A DNA stretch of 64,000 bases from assembly GCA_033439685.1 (NCBI GenBank), contig JAUEDM010000005.1, positions 3,162,001 to 3,226,000 on the forward strand. Reading direction: 5' to 3'. This stretch comes from Apodospora peruviana (lineage: Eukaryota > Ascomycota > Sordariomycetes > Sordariales > Lasiosphaeriaceae). The notes below the pieces were generated by a model. The model was not told where the DNA came from and made no database searches. It saw nothing but the letters and a program-made list of their open reading frames with translations. Shown here piece by piece: positions 42,383 through 54,715 of the stretch (its first letter is position 1; each line of letters begins with the position of its first letter). The translations under genes and the position numbers were made by a program.

Positions 42383-43614
42383 TTCGGAAGCGTGCGCGGG
42401 AGGTTGATGCCGGTTATGAGCCGTTTCCCGAGGTTGAGATTCTTAAGCGTTTATCACGACAGTTGATCGAGTCGTGTGTGTGTCATCGAGCGACGAGCAG
42501 GATGGTTGCGACGGTGGATGGTGAGGGAAGAAGATGGAGGGGTTTTCGGCGAAGCTACCAACGCATGTAGTAGTCACAGGGTGGGTCGGAAAAGCACCCG
42601 AGTTGAAGGTGGAGCCAAATGCAGGCCGCAATGGAAGCCCGGTCCCGGTTATCTAACGGAGATACCTCAGATGAAGGTCAAGACCTAGCAGTCGGGCTCC
42701 TCACAACACAATGTGTACACAGTCGAGATTCTGATTGTTACCTTGCGTGGTTTGGGCAGAGGTACCAGCAACTTTGGAGGTTGCTTTGTTGGCTCCAGGG
42801 AGTGTCCCACCGGAAAGATGACAGGATTAGCAGGGCGCCGACTCGGGACCTGTAATTAGGATCTGGACGGCGCCGTGCTCGGGACAGATTGGTGGAAGTT
42901 TCCAGCTTTTGCTGGGCTCTTTGGGGCCTTTCAGTGGATAACTGCAGCTAATGCCTGGGCACGTGCTGTGGGCCTGAGCTTTTTTTCCTGATGAGGTGGG
43001 CAGGTGGGGCCCCCACAGCAACTTCAAACCCCACGCAACTTGGCAGCCAGCCCAATGCCGGCCGGAGCGGAAATTTTACTGATGCTCTCTCTTACGATAC
43101 CAAGTTGCAGAGATGAGCCGTAAATGGTTGTATATGTGTATTTTGAGGTCACTCAGCTATGAAGAAGTCTCATGTGAAGTTTCAGTGTGCATTGTTATCT
43201 CTCGTGATTCCTCTCCTCCGTTCAGCGACTTGATGCAAATCCCTGGCCGCATAGCCAATCGATAAGACAAAAGTGGACCATTAGTCGGCTGCAACTTGTT
43301 CCTCTCCGCTGCTGGGCTTCGTGATTGGCTGATTGAAACGCGGTCTCGCCCGTTTGGGGTCTCCTCGAGTTTAAGAAATTCCCACCCACACAGGGCGCCG
43401 CAGCTCTATTACCCTTCAATAAGCACCTTTCGCAGCACCTGCGTCTTGCTCCCGAAACACGCAGCCACGAGGACTTCAACCATCACTAAACCGCCGCTGA
43501 TCATTCGAGCCATTCGGAGCATTTGCACCTCGACCGGCATCACTACACGAGCGCGTCTCAGTCGCGTTTAAGTGGTTCAACATTCGCGATCCCTCGGGCA
43601 TCGCAGCTCCTACC
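42383..43614. promoter_or_regulatory. Divergent spacer between HAPSTR1-like and ISWI genes
   Basis: About 1.2 kb between divergent starts. The last 250 bp before 43615 are CT-rich with short upstream ATGs, typical of a long fungal 5' leader. No gene is seen. Confidence 0.6.
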
Positions 43615-46600
43615 ATGGCACCACGGTCGCGTCATAGCGGCAACGATACTGACGCGTCGATGCCCGATGCGCCCGAGTCCAGCCATCGCCCTGAAGAGTC
43701 CATGGTACGATTTCCTGCTCCGTTCTTTGCTTCTTGCGACTCCCCGCTTGCGCTACTGCAATTGTTGTATCCGGATCAGTTTCTGACAGACGCGCGCAGG
43801 AGGTGGATGAGACGCCCGATTACACCGACTCAGATACAAACCCGAACACCACGGCCAGCAGTGTGGTTGGCGAGCCGGTAGTAGACGGCCGCAGGAAACG
43901 TTCAGAGGTCAACCAGCTACGGCGGAGTATATTTGGCAAGAAACATGACAGACTGGGAGAATCTAAAGTAAGATCAGCTCCCTAGTTGCAAGTGCCGCGC
44001 GCAACATTGTGCCTTTCGAGACTGACGGCTTTGTAGGAGGATGACACCATCCGTCGGTTCCGCTATCTTCTCGGCCTTACCGATTTGTTCCGTCATTTCA
44101 TCGAGTCCAACCCGGACCCCAAAATCCGGGACATCATGGTGGAAATCGACCGCCAGAATGCAGAGGCTGCCAAGGCCAAGAAAGGAACCGGCCGTCAAGG
44201 CGGCGCTGCTAGTGAGAGACGCCGCCGCACCGAAGCCGAGGAAGACGCGGAACTTCTCAAAGACGAGAAACATGGAGGCTCCGCTGAGACGGTCTTCCGC
44301 GAGTCGCCGCCTTTCATTAAGGGTCAAATGAGGGACTACCAGGTTGCAGGACTTAACTGGCTGATTTCTCTTCATGAAAACGGTATCTCAGGCATCTTGG
44401 CGGATGAAATGGGTCTCGGTAAGACCCTTCAGACGATCTCATTCTTGGGGTACCTTCGACATATTATGGGTACTACTGGTCCCCATCTGATCACGGTGCC
44501 AAAATCGACACTCGATAACTGGAACAGGGAATTCACAAGGTGGACTCCGGAGGTGAACGTTCTCGTCCTACAGGGCGCCAAGGAAGAGAGAGCTCAACTC
44601 ATTAACGATCGTCTTCTAAGTGAGGATTTTGATGTCTGTATCACCAGCTACGAGATGATTCTCAGGGAGAAAGCCCACCTGAAAAAATTTGCGTGGGAGT
44701 ATATCATCATTGACGAGGCCCATCGTATCAAGAACGAAGAATCATCCCTCGCCCAAGTCATCCGCGTGTTCAACTCCAGGAACCGCCTCCTCATTACTGG
44801 AACTCCCCTGCAGAACAACTTACACGAGCTCTGGGCACTCCTCAACTTCCTTCTCCCCGATGTCTTCGGCGACTCGGATGCTTTCGACCAGTGGTTTTCA
44901 GGCCAGGATAGGGACCAGGACACAGTCGTCCAGCAGTTGCACCGCGTACTTCGGCCCTTCCTGCTTCGCCGTGTCAAGAGCGACGTGGAGAAGAGCCTTC
45001 TTCCCAAGAAGGAGGTCAACGTCTATATCGGCATGTCTGAGATGCAGGTTAAATGGTACAAGAAGATATTGGAGAAAGATATTGATGCTGTCAATGGAGC
45101 TGGTGGGAAGCGCGAATCCAAGACTCGCCTGCTGAATATCGTCATGCAGCTCCGAAAATGCTGTAACCATCCATATCTCTTCGAAGGTGCTGAGCCCGGT
45201 CCGCCATACACCACAGACGAGCATCTAGTCTACAACGCCGGCAAGATGATTGTCCTTGATAAGCTGTTGAAAAGGCTGCAGAAGCAAGGAAGCCGCGTTC
45301 TCATCTTCTCCCAGATGAGCCGTCTGCTAGACATACTGGAAGATTACTGTGTTTTCCGACAATATAAGTATTGTCGTATCGATGGTGGGACCGCCCATGA
45401 GGACCGTATCGCCGCGATTGACGATTACAACAAGCCCGACTCGGAGAAATTCGTGTTTTTACTGACCACCCGAGCTGGTGGCCTTGGTATCAACCTGACG
45501 AGTGCTGATATCGTGGTTCTCTACGACAGCGATTGGAACCCGCAGGCTGATTTGCAGGCCATGGACCGAGCGCATCGTATTGGCCAGACGAAGCAAGTCG
45601 TTGTTTATCGTTTTGTCACCGATAATGCGATCGAGGAAAAGGTCCTGGAGCGCGCCGCGCAAAAGCTTCGTCTCGATCAACTGGTCATCCAGCAAGGTCG
45701 TGCGCAGGTTGCCGCCAAAGCAGCTGCACACAAGGATGAGTTGTTATCGATGATTCAGCATGGCGCAGAAAAGGTATTCCAAACCAAAGGCGCTTTCGGA
45801 GACCTGGCGGAGAAGGGCAACGAGCTCAATGATGATGACATAGATGCGATTCTCAACGCTGGTGAGAGTCGGACAAAAGAGTTGAATGCCAAGTACGAGA
45901 AGCTGGGACTTGATGACTTGCAAAAGTTTACTTCTGAGTCGGCCTACGAGTGGAACGGAAAGGATTTTGCGGCCCGCAAAAAGGACGTCGGTATCAACTG
46001 GATCAATCCTGCAAAGCGCGAGCGCAAGGAGCAGATCTACTCCATCGATAAATACTACAAGCAAGCTCTGCAGACAGGTGGACGGACTGCCGACACAAAA
46101 CCCAAGGCACCTCGCGCTCCCAAGCAGGTGCTTGTGCACGACTATCAGTTCTATCCACCAAGACTCCGTGATCTTCAGGACCGGGAGACTGCATTTTATC
46201 GAAAAGAGATCGGCTACAAAGTTCCTCTTGCTGACGGTGATGATGACAACTTGTCTGAGCGCGAAGCTGAGCGGGCCCTTGATCAACAAGAGATTGACAA
46301 TGCAACTCCATTGACCGAGGAGGAGCAAGTGGAGAAACAACACCTTGCAACCCAGGGCTTTGGCGACTGGAATCGACGAGATTTCCAGCAATTCATTAAC
46401 GGTTCGGGCCGTTACGGGCGGACTGACTATGACGGTATTGCATTGGAGGTTGACAATAAGACCGCGGCGGATATTAAGAAGTACGCCAAGGTCTTCTGGC
46501 AACGATATACCGAGATCCACGATTACAGCAAGTATCTCAAGGTGATTGAGGATGGTGAGGAGCGGATGCGGAAGATTGAACATCAGCGTAAGATGCTCCG

Positions 46601-47218
46601 GAAGAAGATGAGCCAATATCGCGTTCCGCTCCAGCAGCTCAAGATCAACTACTCTGTGTCGACCACCAACAAGAAGGTTTACACGGAAGAAGAGGATAGG
46701 TTTCTTCTTGTACTACTAGACAAATATGGTGTGGACTCCGAAGGCATCTACGAGCGGATGCGAGACGATATCCGTGAGAGCCCGCTTTTCCGCTTCGACT
46801 GGTTTTTCTTGAGTCGGACGCCGATAGAGATCAGCCGCCGGTGCAATACTCTGCTCACGACGATTGTCAAGGAATTCGAGGATGTTAATACCACCAAAGC
46901 GAACGGCGTCAACGGAAAACAGAAGCGGGAGGTTGATGACGATGAGAACGACGAGGACAGCATCTTGGGCATGGCTCCGGCGAAGAAAAAGTCCAAGGCA
47001 AACGGTGTGAAGGTGAGTTTCATCATGATATGTGTGTGTTGCTTCTCAAAACGACATGACTGACGCATATTGAACAGAATAAGGCCCTAGATAACGTCAA
47101 GTCGGCGACTGGAAGCAAGGCCAACTCGACGTCTCCTTCGCGAGCGTCAAGTGTTGCGTCAAACAATTCCAACGCTGCTGGAACTAAGGGTAAGGCTACC
47201 AGAGGCAAGAAGAAATAA
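43615..47218 (+). CDS. ISW1: ISWI-family chromatin remodelling ATPase
   Basis: SNF2-type ATPase that slides and spaces nucleosomes. Four exons: 43615-43704, 43800-43967, 44037-47012 and 47078-47218; introns of 95, 69 and 65 bp; 1124 aa. Domains in order: an acidic N terminus with RRKRSEVNQLRRSIFGKK; the AutoN-like region; the helicase N-lobe with Walker A DEMGLGKT near 209 and the DEAH box IIDEAHRIKNE near 311; the C-lobe with LLTTRAGGLGINL near 561 and motif VI AMDRAHRIGQTKQV; the NegC-like linker; then HAND-SANT-SLIDE from about 760 to 1010 (YKQALQTGG, GFGDWNRRDFQQFINGSGRYG, VYTEEEDRFLLVLLDKYGVD). A Lys-rich tail is split over the last intron. Pezizomycotina often carry one or two ISWI genes; ISW1 or ISW2 cannot be told apart here. 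Confidence 0.96.
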
Positions 47219-47860
47219 AGGGGCTTTGAGAGAGGATGAGTCAAGTTCTCAAAAGCATAGAGCGATTGTACAGGTTTATTTATACCTGCGTTGGGTTTTT
47301 CTTCCTTTAACGGCGGCACTGTGGGATTATCTGGTGTTGATGATGAGTTGCTGTTATGGTCTGGAGGCTGGGGAAGGGTTATCAACTGAAGCTAGAGGAG
47401 GTGGAGAGGCGTTTGTCTTGTGATATTGTACGCTGCCTTACTCTTTGTTAGCTCGGTGGCTGGAGTTTACATTCGTTGCAATAACTATTTGTTCCTGATG
47501 ATGTCAAAGATGCAATACCATTCCTCCAGCTGAGCCTCGCTTGCTTGGGATTGGAAAGTCGGTATCAAAGACAAATAATGGTACCACAGTGAAATAAAAA
47601 AGGGCATGCGCTCCAAAATGAGGTTTACATGCAAAGAAGATCCTATTAAGCCGCAAAACTGCTACCTGCCGCTGAATTTGCGAGATATCCGCAATGTTGC
47701 TTTCTAGGCCTCCCATTTCTTCCACCCTTTTATTGCACCAAATAAACCAACCGCCCCCCAGTTGTTGGGTTCGGATACCCTGAACGCCAGAAACAAGATG
47801 CCAAAAAAAGAGCCATGAAACCCCATCACACCTCCCTCATCCCTGGTTTTCTCTCTCTTC
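47219..47860. other. Convergent spacer between ISWI and eIF3i genes
   Basis: Two 3' UTRs converge; nothing else was noticed. Confidence 0.6.
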
Positions 47861-49028
47861 TTATGCGGTTGATTGTTGCTGTTGGTTTAACCTGTTTTGC
47901 CGTTCCCGCTCAACCTCGTACATGAAATCAAAGTAACCCTTGTCGAACTGGTGCACACGAACGTAGCCGTCCTCGCCACCACTGCAGTAGCCCTTGCCTG
48001 TAGGCTCGGCAGCTACTGTGTTGAGGGGACCGAAATGGCCACGGACACGGCCGATCTCGTCCTCGAAAATCTTGTGGTAGAAGCGGGCTTCGAACTTGCC
48101 CTGTCTGGCAGACGTGCGCGTGACGTCCATGGCGGCCTGGCCACCGCCGAGGATCACAAAGTCCTTCTTCGGGGTGATGGTAGCGCTATTGAGAGGTGTG
48201 TCGCTGACGTAGGTCTTGAGGATTTCGAGGTCCTTGGCGGTGACGAGCTGGAGGGATTGTTAGCAATCTCGGGACATAGGTGGTAACATTGCAGTTGCCA
48301 TTTCACAACATACCTTGGCAGACTTGTCCTTGGATGCAGTGATGAAGTATGTCCGGTCCTGCGACCACTGCAGATCGGTGATGGGGCAATCTAACTCGTG
48401 GATGGCGATGTTGTAGAGGAGGTCGCCACTCTTGGCGTCGTACTGAGAAACAGAACCGTCTTCGTGGCCGGCGATGATGAACTTGCTAAGGTAGCTCCAC
48501 CCGGCAACTGTGGCCTTGCTCTCGTCGCAAACGATGGTGAGGGCCTTCTCGTCGCTCTGCTCAGCCTCGACGTCGACCTTGATATCCAGGACGACGATGG
48601 TGCCCAGATGCCCCATCCGCTTCTCCGTCACGCCTAGCAACTTGGTGCCGTCCTCGTTGAATTCGACACGCTTGACAGCTGTCGGGAACTCCCACGTCTT
48701 GAGGTTCTTGCCCGTCTTGATATCCCATAGGCGGATGGTGTTGTCGGCCGAGCCAGAGGCCATGATGGTGGAGGTGGGGTCAATGTCGATGGTCCAGATG
48801 GCACCTACGTGGCCGTGATATGTGCCCAACCGCTCGCCATTGTGCGCAAACCACACGCAGATTTGCTGATCCTTGGAGACGGAAAAGATGAGATCACCAT
48901 CCCGGTTGTATCTGTGAAGCGGAAGAAGATGGGTTAGTTGAGCTGGTCGTCGGGTGTTGGCTTTTGCGGGGAACTGACTTGACTTGGGTGAGGGCTCTCT
49001 CGTGGCCCGACAACAAAATGGGCCTCAT
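47861..49028 (-). CDS. TIF34: Translation initiation factor eIF3 subunit i (TIF34)
   Basis: WD40 subunit of eIF3 that bridges eIF3b and eIF3g. Three exons: 48979-49028, 48314-48911 and 47861-48247; introns of 67 and 66 bp; 344 aa, the usual length. The start MRPILLSGHERALTQVKYNR is the conserved eIF3i N terminus, reassembled over the first intron. WD repeats are seen at GHVGAIWTIDIDPTSTIMAS with GSADNTIRLWD, then SKFIIAGHEDGSVSQYD, DRTYFITASKDKSAK and GKGYCSGGEDGYVRVHQFD. The basic/Gln-rich end (ERERQNRLNQQQQSTA) is family-variable. It is divergent from C1-THF synthase across a 1.6-kb spacer. Confidence 0.96.
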
Positions 49029-50640
49029 TTTGATGCGTGTTTCTGTGCAGTCTGGAATGCGGTGTTGTGATTTGGTTCGGCGTGGCTGGGATCAGTGAAG
49101 TTGGCACGCGGGTTGTCGTCTTTTGTGAAATTTGTCGGGGGGCGGTGGTTTGGTGATGTTTCTCCGGAATGGTGGATTTGATGCTGGATTTCCACCCCAA
49201 GCAATTTTTCCGCAGTCTCGCAGATTGTGTGTGCGCGATAGGCCAGGCCAAAGTTTAAGGTGCCACAAAGAGTCACTGCGGGGCGAACAGGTGCCTGCCG
49301 GCGCTGGGATCCTCCCACCTGCCCCTCCATCCCGACCGTGTAAGGTTTTCGGATTTTAAAACGTCCGTGCACCTCTAACCCGCGACAGGGCCAGGCAAAT
49401 CATCGCCAGTGAGTACGTAATTGGTATCAAAAGACAACCTGGAAGGTATAATCTGGGGTTGACGACAGGTCAACGTTTTCACAGTGTTTAACCTTTTTTC
49501 CAAGGTTTACGACAAAAAAGCCTTCGGCCGCTCCTTCTTTAGACATCTGCTACTACTCCGTAACGTGCAAACCTCTTCAATCTGGTATCGAAAGGTTCAC
49601 GACGTCCCGTCTACCCGAAACATTCAGCCGCCCTTGCCAGATGGAGCTGCCATAGAACGAGAATTGTGGCATGGAGGTCACTATCTAGTACTTCTTTTGA
49701 GTTTGGTTTGTTCTTTTGGAGCTTTCGGATGGTGGTGGCTGCCGTGCCGTGCCTCCGTGAAAGTCAATATTGGACTACGTGGGGACCTAGAAATACCCGC
49801 TCGACCATCCAGGGATTCCAGACAGACAAAACACGTTCGTATAACTTCTCGACTCAGAGGCAGTGACTCCCCTCAACATCCTAAGGATCCCTGAGATTTG
49901 CTCCTCTCTATCGCCGTTGTCTCATTGGAGCCTGTGGTTGAGACAGCCCGAGCCTTGTTGCGTCCGAGTCATTGGGTTCCTTGAACTCTTGTGGGGACCG
50001 TCGACCATTCGATCACGGACAGGAACAGACCATGGCCATCTCGACGACGCTGCGGAAGGCGTCGGGTACACCCGGAATACCGCTATATTCACAAAGGAGT
50101 CGTCCTCGTTCTCGTTGCTGTCGTCGGACCCAAGCACAAAGATGGGACGGGTTCCCGACTTACACTGGAGCTGCACATGATAGGCACTGTTGGAGGTCCC
50201 AATGGTCCCAAGCGCAGACCCCAGGCCCACAGTCGAATTCGCAATCGCGAGCACAGCAGCCGGCACTGGCAGCGACAGCGTGGAGTCACTACAAGTCCGA
50301 CACTCGGCGTGCCGGGATTGCCTCGGCCTACACCGCCCACTTTGCCTCTTCCGCCGCTCCGCGGTCCACATGTCTATTCCCATGCACCTTATCGGCCGTG
50401 ACCGCGACCTCCAACATTTCCGTCCGAAGCTTCTCATCAGCATCACCACCACTATCAGCCTTTGCTTCTGCTTCTACACCTGTGCAAACACGACCACCGC
50501 GCTCCTTCGCTAGTCGACGCACGGTTGAGCGTTTTATTAATCGAATTTTCAACCGCACTTCCGTCTCATTCTCAACTTCAACGTCGACATCTCCAGCCGC
50601 CACACAGGCTGCAGAAAAGGCAGCAACAACTCCTGGAGCC
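49029..50640. promoter_or_regulatory. Divergent spacer between eIF3i and C1-THF synthase, with an in-frame open extension
   Basis: The right part (49972-50640) stays open in the frame of C1-THF synthase. The last ~80 codons before the ATG at 50641 look like a mitochondrial presequence (RTVERFINRIFNRTSVSFS, Ser/Thr/Arg-rich, few acids). The only in-frame upstream ATG is at 50032 in a good context (ACCATGG). The left part is ordinary promoter sequence. Confidence 0.5.
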
Positions 50641-53579
50641 ATGGCGGCCACCAAGATTGACGGAACCGCCATTGCGAAGAAGATTCGCGAGGGTCTTCGA
50701 ACAGCGATTGCCGAAAAAAAACAGATCAACCCGAGATATGTACCTTCACTCAAGATCATCCAAGGTGAGTCACTGGCCCATCCTCCTGCTCCAGGTATGA
50801 ATTTAATGGCTAACTGGCTTCACAGTGGGTGATCGTTCCGATTCATCGACTTATGTCCGCATGAAGCTGAAGGCTGCCGAAGAGGTATGGTGTTCAGAAC
50901 CCATTTTACTCCTGAGTGCCGAGCGACGCTGACCAGTTCCAGTGCGGCATCGACTGCGAACTAATCAAGTTTGACGAGTCTGCTACAGAGACTGAGCTGG
51001 TTGCTCACGTGCATCTCCTTAACAGTGACCCGTCGGTGCACGGCATCCTGGTCCAGCTGCCACTTCCAAAGTACGTCTCCGAGTACGCCGTCACGTCTGC
51101 TGTCGCCAGCGAGAAGGATGTCGATGGCTTTGGTACCTTCAACATCGGCGAACTGGCCAAGCGCGGCGGTCATCCCCATTTCATTCCCTGCACCCCCAAG
51201 GGTGTCATGGTTCTCCTTAAAGAGGCCGGCGTCGAGCTGAAAGGCAAGAATGCTGTTGTTGTCGGCCGAAGCGATATCGTGGGGAGCCCTGTCAGCTACT
51301 TGCTAAAGAACGCCGACGCCACCGTTACGGTCTGCCACTCCAAAACGACCGACCTAGAGCGACATCTCAAAGAGGCCGATGTAGTTGTGGCCGCCATCGG
51401 CCAACCAGGTTTCATCAAGGGCGAGTGGCTCAAGAAGGGTGTCGTGGTCATTGACGTGGGCACAAATTACATCCCCGATTCTACCAAGAAGTCCGGGCAG
51501 CGTCTGGTGGGAGACGTTGACTTCGAGTCCGCTTCGCAGGTTGCCTCCTTCATCACTCCTGTCCCTGGCGGTGTAGGACCTATGACTGTCGCCATGCTCC
51601 TCCAAAATGTTGTCGATTCTACGACATTTTTCTTTGACGCCCAAAAAGCACGGCATACGGTCCCATTGCCCCTCAAGCTCTTGGAACCTGTGCCTTCCGA
51701 CATTGCTATTTCCCGGGCCCAGGCCCCAAAACCCATCACCCGGCTAGGCAATGAGGTGGGCATTTCAACCTCGGAGCTGGAGCCTTATGGCGCCTACAAG
51801 GCCAAGGTCGATCTCAGCATTCTCAAGCGCCTGGATCATCGTCGCAATGGTCGCTACGTCGTCGTTACGGGTATCACTCCAACGCCTCTAGGCGAGGGCA
51901 AGTCTACCACTACAATGGGTCTTGCTCAGGCGCTTGGTGCTCATCTCGGCCGCCTCACCTTCGCCAACGTCAGACAGCCCAGCCAAGGTCCGACGTTTGG
52001 TATCAAGGGCGGAGCTGCTGGCGGAGGCTATAGCCAGGTCATTCCCATGGACGAGTTCAACCTGCATCTAACAGGTGACATCCATGCCATCACAGCAGCT
52101 AATAATCTCCTTGCTGCCGCCATTGAGACTCGCATGTTTCACGAAAACACACAGAAGGATGGACCTCTGTATAGGCGTCTTGTTCCCGCCAAGAATGGAA
52201 AGAGAGAGTTTGCTCCATCTATGCTTCGTCGGTTAAAGAAGCTTGGAATCGAAAAGACCGACCCAGATTCCCTTACCGAGGACGAGATCAGCCGCTTTGC
52301 CCGCCTTGATATTGATCCTGCCACCATCACCTGGAAACGCGTTCTGGACGTGAATGACCGCCACTTGCGTGGTATTCTTGTTGGAAACGCTCAAACCGAA
52401 AAGGGTCAGTCTCGCGAGACTGGATTTGACATTTCTGTCGCTAGCGAGTGCATGGCCATCCTGGCTCTGAGCACAAGTCTGGCTGATATGCGGGAGCGTC
52501 TCGGAAAGATGGTCATTGGCAGCTCAAGGAGTGGCGACCCCGTCACTTGTGACGATGTTGGCGCAGGCGGGGCGTTGACTGTCCTGATGAAGGATGCAAT
52601 CAAACCGAATCTGATGCAGAGTTTGGAGGGTACCCCGGTCTTTGTTCACGCGGGTCCCTTTGCAAACATCAGCATAGGGAATAGCTCCATTCTCGCTGAC
52701 AGGATGGCTCTGAAGCTCGCCGGCACGGAATCAGATGAAGACCACTCTTCCAAGGCTGGCTTCGTCGTCACTGAAGCCGGATTTGACTTCACCATGGGTG
52801 GTGAGCGCTTCTTCAATATCAAGTGCCGCACGTCAGGTTTGGTACCTGATGTGGTCGTCGTGGTGGCCACCGTCCGCGCTCTCAAGGTTCATGGTGGCGG
52901 CCCACCAATCTCGCCCGGTGCACCTCTCAACACCGTTTACAAGGAGGAAAATGTTGAGATACTACGGAAAGGATGCGTCAATTTGGCCAAGCACGTCGCC
53001 AATGCCAAATCGTACGGTGTCCCCGTTGTTGTGGCCATCAACAAGTTCTCCACTGATACACCTGCTGAGATCGAGGTGATCCGTGAGGAAGCCATCAGGG
53101 CTGGCGCTGAGGATGCCATCTTGGCAAATCACTGGGCAGAGGGTGGTAAGGGCGCCGTCGCTCTCGCCAAGGGTGTCATCGCCGCGGCCGAGAAACCAAA
53201 GGACTTCAAGCTCCTCTATGGTCTCGAGGGCACCGTGCAGGAGCGCATCGAGATGATTGCGCGCAACATGTACGGTGCTGCCCAAGTCGAATTCAGCGAG
53301 CTCGCACAGCAAAAGGTCGACACGTACACCCGTCAAGGGTTCGGCAACTTGCCCATCTGCATCGCTAAGACGCAGTATTCGTTGAGCCACGACCCAGACC
53401 TCAAGGGCGCGCCAACGGGTTTCACCGTGCCGATTAGGGACGTGCGGATGGCCGCTGGTGCTGGCTACTTATATGCCCTGGCCGCTGATATCCAGACGAT
53501 TCCGGGACTACCGACTGCCCCGGGTTATCTCAACGTTGATGTTGACCCCGAGACTGGAGAGCTCACCGGATTGTTCTAG
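50641..53579 (+). CDS. ADE3/MIS1: C1-tetrahydrofolate synthase (trifunctional)
   Basis: Methylene-THF dehydrogenase, methenyl-THF cyclohydrolase and formyl-THF synthetase in one chain. Exons 50641-50764, 50826-50884 and 50943-53579; introns of 61 and 58 bp; 939 aa from this ATG. The N-terminal domain shows STYVRMKLKAAEECGI with catalytic Y51 and K55, LVQLPLPK, GRSDIVGSPV and TPVPGGVGPMTVAMLL. The synthetase domain shows TPTPLGEGKSTTTMGLAQAL (P-loop near 378), TGDIHAITAANNLLAAAIE, the MGGERFFNIKC segment and the usual ending GLPTAPGYLNVDVDPETGEL. The start is uncertain: translation from 50641 would give a cytosolic enzyme, while upstream in-frame sequence could give a mitochondrial form. Not resolvable into ADE3 or MIS1 type by sequence alone. 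Confidence 0.95.
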
Positions 53580-54697
53580 ATTGAGCAGCCACATGGCTGA
53601 TTTATCGTGCGATTTGGTGCAGGTTTCTCTACATTCCATCTTCTAACCCGGCATTTAAATGAGGGAGATATTAGATATTCAGGTTTCAATATCATTGTTA
53701 CTGCCATGAGAATTCAATTCGGTTCGCGAAAGGGGGTAAAAAGGATAAAGCATTGCATTGTACATGATCAACTCAAAAGAAAGGAGCCAACGGAGCCAAG
53801 GAGTGCGTGTGAGTGCATGTTTTAACACATGGCGCTGTGGGATATATTGCAATTTACGGGAATCATTATACATTTAACATACGTTTGATATCTATATACA
53901 TAGATATAGAGGGGCGAGGAAGTAGTAAACTAATGGAATTTTTTCAACAACTTCTTGGGTGTCTACTCAGACCCTGGCGGGCGAACAAACTGTGTATGAG
54001 CATACAGTGGACCAAACAAACAGTGAAAAACCCGGGGACTGGTGTCTATTCGGTATCGCCCTCACGGCCCGACATGCTAGATCTTTATATATTGAAGCCG
54101 GTTGGTGATATGTTTGGTTTCAGTTACAATCAGAGGTTGCCAAATCCCACTTGACTCCTGCGTTCTGACTAGCACGATTGAAACGATGCTCTGATATTTT
54201 TGACTCGGTAACATCTCTTGTTCGTGAGATGTAGGTTGGGGTTCCTACCTCAGCTTCAGCCTCTTTGTCGTGTTGAGAGTAGTTTCTTTCGTGAAGATGG
54301 GATATGGGATCTTGATGACAGTTATCACTCATGTTGAATGAACTCGACCAATCTCTTGCATTTGGGCTAACTTGAGCAATCTGCCTCTACTGCTTCACCT
54401 TACTTCTGCTGTCCCAGGCTTTATTAGATACCTACCGCCCTCATGCTTTGCAGTCGATGAGGCGATTGCGTTGTTTACGGATATTGTTACTCTCACCAAA
54501 TGCGAATGAGCGAGCATTGGATGTTTGGTCCGGACTCGGGGTAAGTACGGTCTCGCCACCGCCATGATTCCCCACGGTCACCCACTAACACGTCAGTCTG
54601 ACTCTCGTTCCTCGTCATTCAAGAACCAGGGCGACATGTCATGATGGTGTCGATCCATCTCATCATGTATATTAAGTATACTGGCGTTATTCGTGTG

Positions 54698-54715
54698 TGT
54701 ATACCTAGGTATACA
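54698..54715. repeat. Perfect 18-bp palindrome TGTATACCTAGGTATACA
   Basis: Self-complementary across the centre CCTAGG. The ACCTAGGT core also recurs elsewhere in the spacers (near 19680 and, partly, 21273). Confidence 0.9.

Noticed and set aside
49922..50452. 176-codon minus-strand frame in the eIF3i/C1-THF spacer
   Set aside because: Overlaps three other open frames in the same GC-rich stretch; no motif or splice partner.
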